Assembly (NCBI GenBank): GCA_030146445.1
Contig: JASLBT010000347.1
Coordinates: forward strand, 1-9,271
Reading direction: 5' to 3'
Source: Segetibacter sp.
GTDB lineage: Bacteria > Bacteroidota > Bacteroidia > Chitinophagales > Chitinophagaceae
Length of the DNA stretch: 9,271 bases
In this document: positions 7,337-9,271 of the stretch, in pieces
How the letters are laid out: each line of letters begins with the position of its first letter
How positions within the stretch are numbered: position 1 is the stretch's first letter
Notes under the pieces: generated by a model
Databases searched by the model: none
What the model was told of the DNA's origin: nothing
The model's input: the letters and a program-made list of their open reading frames with translations, nothing else
Program-made: the position numbers and the translations under genes

Positions 7337-7467
7337 GATTTTTGAACGAAGGTAAATACCCGGTGAATAGCATTGTTGCCGTACAAGGGAGTGACACCCG
7401 TCCGACTGCGCAGCGGGCGGGCAACCGGAGCCTCACCCGGGTTCTAATGCTCGTTCCATAAAAAATC
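7337..7467. ncRNA. Candidate structured RNA or palindromic element, class unknown
   Basis: Three helices nest around one centre. Helix 1: GATTTTTGAACGA (7337-7349) with TCGTTC (7451-7456) and AAAAATC (7461-7467), 13 pairs with a 4-base bulge. Helix 2: ACCCGGTGA (7358-7366) with TCACCCGGGT (7433-7442), 9 pairs and one bulged C. Helix 3: GTTGCC (7375-7380) with GGCAAC (7420-7425). Internal loops are 8/8 and 8/7 bases. The apex holds an 8-pair GC-rich hairpin, CCCGTCCG (7397-7404) with CGGGCGGG (7414-7421), sharing two bases with helix 3. GCATT (7370-7374) in the inner loop could also pair with AATGC (7446-7450) in the outer loop, making a pseudoknot. The core is GC-rich in AT-rich surroundings. 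No T-run follows on either strand, so it is not an intrinsic terminator. It may be a transcribed RNA, a 5' leader element or a REP-like/MITE palindrome; strand is undetermined. Confidence 0.5.
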
Positions 7468-7560
7468 ATTTATCCATCGCGCTTTGTTTTCCACCTGTAA
7501 GTGTTTTTCTCCGCTTCCACTCAACGCCCGACAGCTATTTAACACGTAACATTTAGCATT
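7468..7560. other. Gene-free stretch between the palindrome and the repeat block
   Basis: No coding frame or recognisable signal up to about 7540, where words of the heptad family (TTAACAC, GTAACAT, TTAGCAT) begin and lead into the 34-bp direct repeat. Confidence 0.45.
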
Positions 7561-7645
7561 CAACATAACACAAACGACTCATAACTCTTAACTCTCTTCT
7601 CACTCAACATCCAACATAACACAAACGACTCATAACTCTTAACTC
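7561..7645 (+). repeat. Perfect 34-bp direct repeat, two copies with a 51-base period
   Basis: The bases at 7561-7594 and 7612-7645 are identical (they begin CAACATAACACAAACGACTC and end CTTAACTC). The intervening 17 bases are heptad-like words. A relaxed third version starts at 9154 (CAACATAACACCAAACACTC), on the far side of the insertion sequence. The second copy ends 6 bases before the left IS end. Confidence 0.9.
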
Positions 7646-7651
7646 ATAATT

Positions 7652-7664
7652 ATTGTTGTCCGGT
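7652..7664 (+). repeat. IS left terminal inverted repeat
   Basis: ATTGTTGTCCGGT, matching the complement of the right end in 10 of the first 12 bases. The two mismatches are C-to-T changes at positions 2 and 5, so the right end keeps the form shared with the MITE-like element. Confidence 0.7.
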
Positions 7665-7743
7665 AAAAACCAATAGTTGATGTTTACACGAGTTTAGATA
7701 TTGATTATCAAGCTCCATGTGTTTCAGAGAGCTATGTAAGCCC

Positions 7744-8958
7744 CTATGTTTTGAACAATAGTCCTTCATTGTTTTCTTGTTCTCGGCGCATCCTTTTAAG
7801 CAATGACTTCTCTGGTGATTTTAAAAAATCCGATAGGTTTATATAAGTCATCAGGTGTAGTCGCACCAGTGATGCCAGATTTGAAAAGGACCATTTTGAA
7901 CCATGTCTTTTCTGAATAACCTTTAGCACCAGGTCAGCTATCAGTATACACCATATCTGAATTTTTATCGCATTTTCATTGTCACCGAGAAAATACTTCA
8001 ATGGATAGTTCTGTTTTAGTCTCTTAAAGAGAACTTCTATCTGCCAGCGCTTTTGGTAAGTCCCTGCTACAGTCACTGGTGACATCCTCATATTGTTCGT
8101 GAGAAACTGAAGTTCCTTTCCGGACTGCACATCAACGTAAGTGACAAGTCTGGCTTTGACTTTGACACTCGTTTTATGATGATTGTGCCCCAGGATAATC
8201 TCCTGATCTTTTATGATCCCTTGCTTTTGATGTGTTTCCTTAACCGGGCGTTCAGCTACAATAGTATAGGATGTTCTTACTCGTAACCTCGTTACCCATG
8301 TAATAGACTGATCGGAAAACCGGTTATAGGTTCTGTAATCTTTATACGCTTTATCAAACACTATAATAGAACCTTTTGGCAGACTTACATCCTTCAAAAA
8401 CTTTGAATCATTAGCTGCAGCTTCGCTCATTCTCACCATGCATGGTACATCCTGATCACTCCTGATAAGGGTATGAACTTTAATACCTCCTTTTCGTTTG
8501 CCATCTAACTTGCTTAGACCCGAAGCTCGTAATATCTCCTGAAACAAGCCGATAGTAGTCGAGTCAAAAATATACAGATTTGAACCCTTGCTTTTCTTTG
8601 AGCTGTCCGATAAAAAAACCTGCCATTTGCGATAAAACTCAAAATAGATCTCTTCAAAAACTTCAGCGCTACGGCGTTTACCAGCATCTGAGATTGTACT
8701 GCGACGAGGAAAGTGCTTCATCCCTATATGAGCCAACCGATTCTCCCAGACAAGCATGCCGGTAGTCAGTTCACGAAGAGAATTGCAGTTGTTGAAAATA
8801 GAATACAGCATCGTAAGCAGATGATCATAACTGTTAAAACGCTTGCAATAACGATCTGCCTGGTGCCGGACTGCAATTCCCATGACCACCGACCGCGGTA
8901 TCAACTGTAAAAGCTGATTAAAGATCGGCTGTCCGGTAAAAAATGTACTTTTGCTCAT
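7744..8958 (-). CDS. IS4-family DDE transposase with DUF4372-type N-terminal domain
   Basis: A 404-residue transposase that catalyses IS excision and insertion at the terminal repeats. I choose the ATG at 8958 (MSKSTFFTGQPIF), the conserved start of this group, over an in-frame upstream TTG that would add 12 unlikely residues. The N-terminal segment of about 75 residues (TGQPIFNQLLQLIPR, DRYCKRFNSYDHLLTMLYS) matches the DUF4372 domain paired with the IS4 DDE domain. Catalytic residues are visible: Asp132 in YIFDSTT, Asp202 in IVFDKAY and Glu308 within the IS4 signature Y-x2-R-x3-E-x6-K (Tyr301, Arg304, Glu308, Lys315). No frameshift or stop interrupts the frame and the length is normal, so the enzyme is probably functional. 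The gene is read leftwards and nearly fills the IS. Nothing in the IS besides it appears to be coding. Confidence 0.95.
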   Translation of the reverse strand: MSKSTFFTGQPIFNQLLQLIPRSVVMGIAVRHQADRYCKRFNSYDHLLTMLYSIFNNCNSLRELTTGMLVWENRLAHIGMKHFPRRSTISDAGKRRSAEVFEEIYFEFYRKWQVFLSDSSKKSKGSNLYIFDSTTIGLFQEILRASGLSKLDGKRKGGIKVHTLIRSDQDVPCMVRMSEAAANDSKFLKDVSLPKGSIIVFDKAYKDYRTYNRFSDQSITWVTRLRVRTSYTIVAERPVKETHQKQGIIKDQEIILGHNHHKTSVKVKARLVTYVDVQSGKELQFLTNNMRMSPVTVAGTYQKRWQIEVLFKRLKQNYPLKYFLGDNENAIKIQIWCILIADLVLKVIQKRHGSKWSFSNLASLVRLHLMTYINLSDFLKSPEKSLLKRMRREQENNEGLLFKT

Positions 8959-8982
8959 TGGATATTTTTTTGTGTGGTAACT

Positions 8983-8990
8983 CAAAAATA
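8983..8990 (-). promoter_or_regulatory. Putative transposase promoter -7 element
   Basis: The complement reads TATTTTTG, a full match to the Bacteroidota -7 consensus TAnnTTTG, ending 24 bases before the transposase ATG. No TTG lies at the -33 distance; that place is taken by the terminator-like hairpin. Transcripts starting here would lack the hairpin. Confidence 0.35.
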
Positions 8991-8998
8991 CCAATAAG

Positions 8999-9021
8999 GG
9001 AGCCGCTCGGCTCCTTTTTTT
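8999..9021 (+). terminator. Terminator-like hairpin inside the IS right end
   Basis: GGAGCC (8999-9004), loop GCTC, GGCTCC (9009-9014), then seven T. On the plus strand it is a canonical intrinsic terminator. On the transposase strand it lies 41 bases upstream of the start codon, where it would be part of any transcript entering from outside the IS. The same hairpin is kept in the relic at 3696-3718. Confidence 0.75.
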
Positions 9022-9040
9022 ATATCAAAGAACTAATTTT

Positions 9041-9054
9041 ACCCGGACAGCAGT
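9041..9054 (-). repeat. IS right terminal inverted repeat
   Basis: ACCCGGACAGCAGT; the last 12 bases (CCGGACAGCAGT) are identical to the end of the MITE-like element at 3740-3751, and the complement pairs with the left IS end. Confidence 0.75.
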
Positions 9055-9057
9055 AGT

Positions 9058-9220
9058 TCATAACTCTTAACTCATAACTCTCTTTCATCACGCATAACCC
9101 CCCATTTAACATTCAACATTTAACATTCAAAATAACCATTCATAACTCTCTTTCAACATAACACCAAACACTCATAATTCATAACTCTTAACTCATAACT
9201 CTCTTTCATCACTCATATCT
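9058..9220 (+). repeat. Degenerate heptad repeat tract to the right of the IS
   Basis: Words in near 7-base steps: CATAACT, CTTAACT, CATAACT, CTCTTTC, ATCACGC, then TTAACAT, TCAACAT, TTAACAT, TCAAAAT, then again CATAATT, CATAACT, CTTAACT, CATAACT, CTCTTTC, ATCACTC, ATATCTG. The block CATAACTCTTAACTCATAAC plus CTCTTTCATCAC occurs twice (9059-9091 and 9181-9212 approximately). No gene is seen. Confidence 0.7.
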
Positions 9221-9222
9221 GA

Positions 9223-9260
9223 AAATGCATTTGCATTTCTCACCTGAATTTGTATTTTAC
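9223..9260 (+). promoter_or_regulatory. Possible outward promoter overlapping a palindrome
   Basis: AAATGCA (9223-9229) and TGCATTT (9232-9238) form a perfect inverted repeat with a 2-base gap. TTG at 9231-9233 within it lies exactly 19 bases before TATTTTAC (9253-9260), which keeps TAnnTT of the Bacteroidota -7 element. It could drive a gene beyond the right edge, with the palindrome as an operator. This rests on short motifs only. Confidence 0.3.
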
Positions 9261-9271
9261 TACAAACCACC

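Larger units (their letters stand above)
7652..9054 (-). mobile_element. Complete IS4-type insertion sequence, about 1.4 kb
   Basis: The left end is ATTGTTGTCCGGTAAAA (from 7652) and the right end, read on the complement, is ACTGCTGTCCGGGTAAAA (from 9054). The outer 12 bases match in 10 positions and GTAAAA follows in both with a one-base shift. It contains one intact transposase gene, 92 bases of 3' untranslated sequence to the left, and a hairpin plus promoter-like motif to the right. The size fits the IS4 family. An exact target duplication cannot be fixed because both flanks consist of the same repeat: CATAACTCTTAACTCATAA is present at 7631-7649 and 9059-9077. The intact frame and complete ends suggest the copy is recent and possibly active. 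Confidence 0.85.

Noticed and set aside
7337..7467. The palindrome read as a rho-independent terminator or a tRNA-like gene
   Set aside because: No T-run follows the GC-rich hairpin on either strand, and the GGTTCTAAT segment near 7440 lacks a pairing T-stem and acceptor stem.
7711..7733. AGCTC/GAGCT hairpin after the transposase stop as a terminator
   Set aside because: Only five pairs with a 13-base loop and no T-run in the transposase direction.
3648..9054. A composite transposon made by the MITE-like element and the full IS
   Set aside because: The outer ends match as inverted repeats, but the flanks (GTAACA left, AGTTCA right) show no target duplication, and the two elements differ by about 17% over the shared part.
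3552..9271. CRISPR arrays, tRNA or rRNA genes, toxin-antitoxin pairs or retron-like genes
   Set aside because: The repeats are degenerate, short-period and without spacers of constant length; no conserved RNA gene signature or small gene pair was seen on either strand.

Overview
The window looks like a chromosomal segment of a Bacteroidota bacterium, probably a Chitinophagaceae-type genome. The reasons are A-rich leaders without Shine-Dalgarno sites, an exported tricorn-type protease, a secreted carbohydrate-active gene pair, a transposase type common in that phylum, and promoter-like TTG / TAnnTTTG elements. This placement comes from recalled family knowledge, not from a database search.

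Left part (1-3626). The 5' end of a leftward gene runs off the window edge; it resembles the N-terminus of M23-type peptidoglycan metallopeptidases. It diverges across 57 bases from a 1100-residue tricorn-like serine protease with a signal peptide, two propellers, a PDZ domain and a complete Ser-His/Ser/Glu catalytic set. An A-tract/T-tract hairpin terminator follows it.

Middle part (3648-7040). A 104-bp element with 8-bp terminal inverted repeats, related to the right end of the insertion sequence further along, supplies a second terminator. Beyond it lies a leftward two-gene unit of clearly higher GC: a sialate O-acetylesterase-type SGNH esterase, then a secreted FG-GAP/VCBS beta-propeller protein with a CBM-like N-terminal domain that recalls PL11 rhamnogalacturonan lyases. 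Together they suggest deacetylation plus binding or cleavage of a plant-type polysaccharide; the substrate is an inference.

Right part (7041-9271). A 611-bp gene-free stretch carries degenerate heptad repeats, a perfect 34-bp direct repeat and, most notably, a 131-bp imperfect palindrome at 7337-7467. It folds into three nested helices separated by near-symmetric internal loops, with a possible pseudoknot between the loops: a candidate structured RNA or palindromic mobile repeat not assigned to any class I recognise. A complete 1.4-kb IS4-type insertion sequence (7652-9054) follows, set inside heptad repeats, and the window ends in more repeats and a possible outward promoter.

The best candidates for something undescribed are the 7337-7467 structure, the heptad repeat family, and the non-canonical propeller protein.
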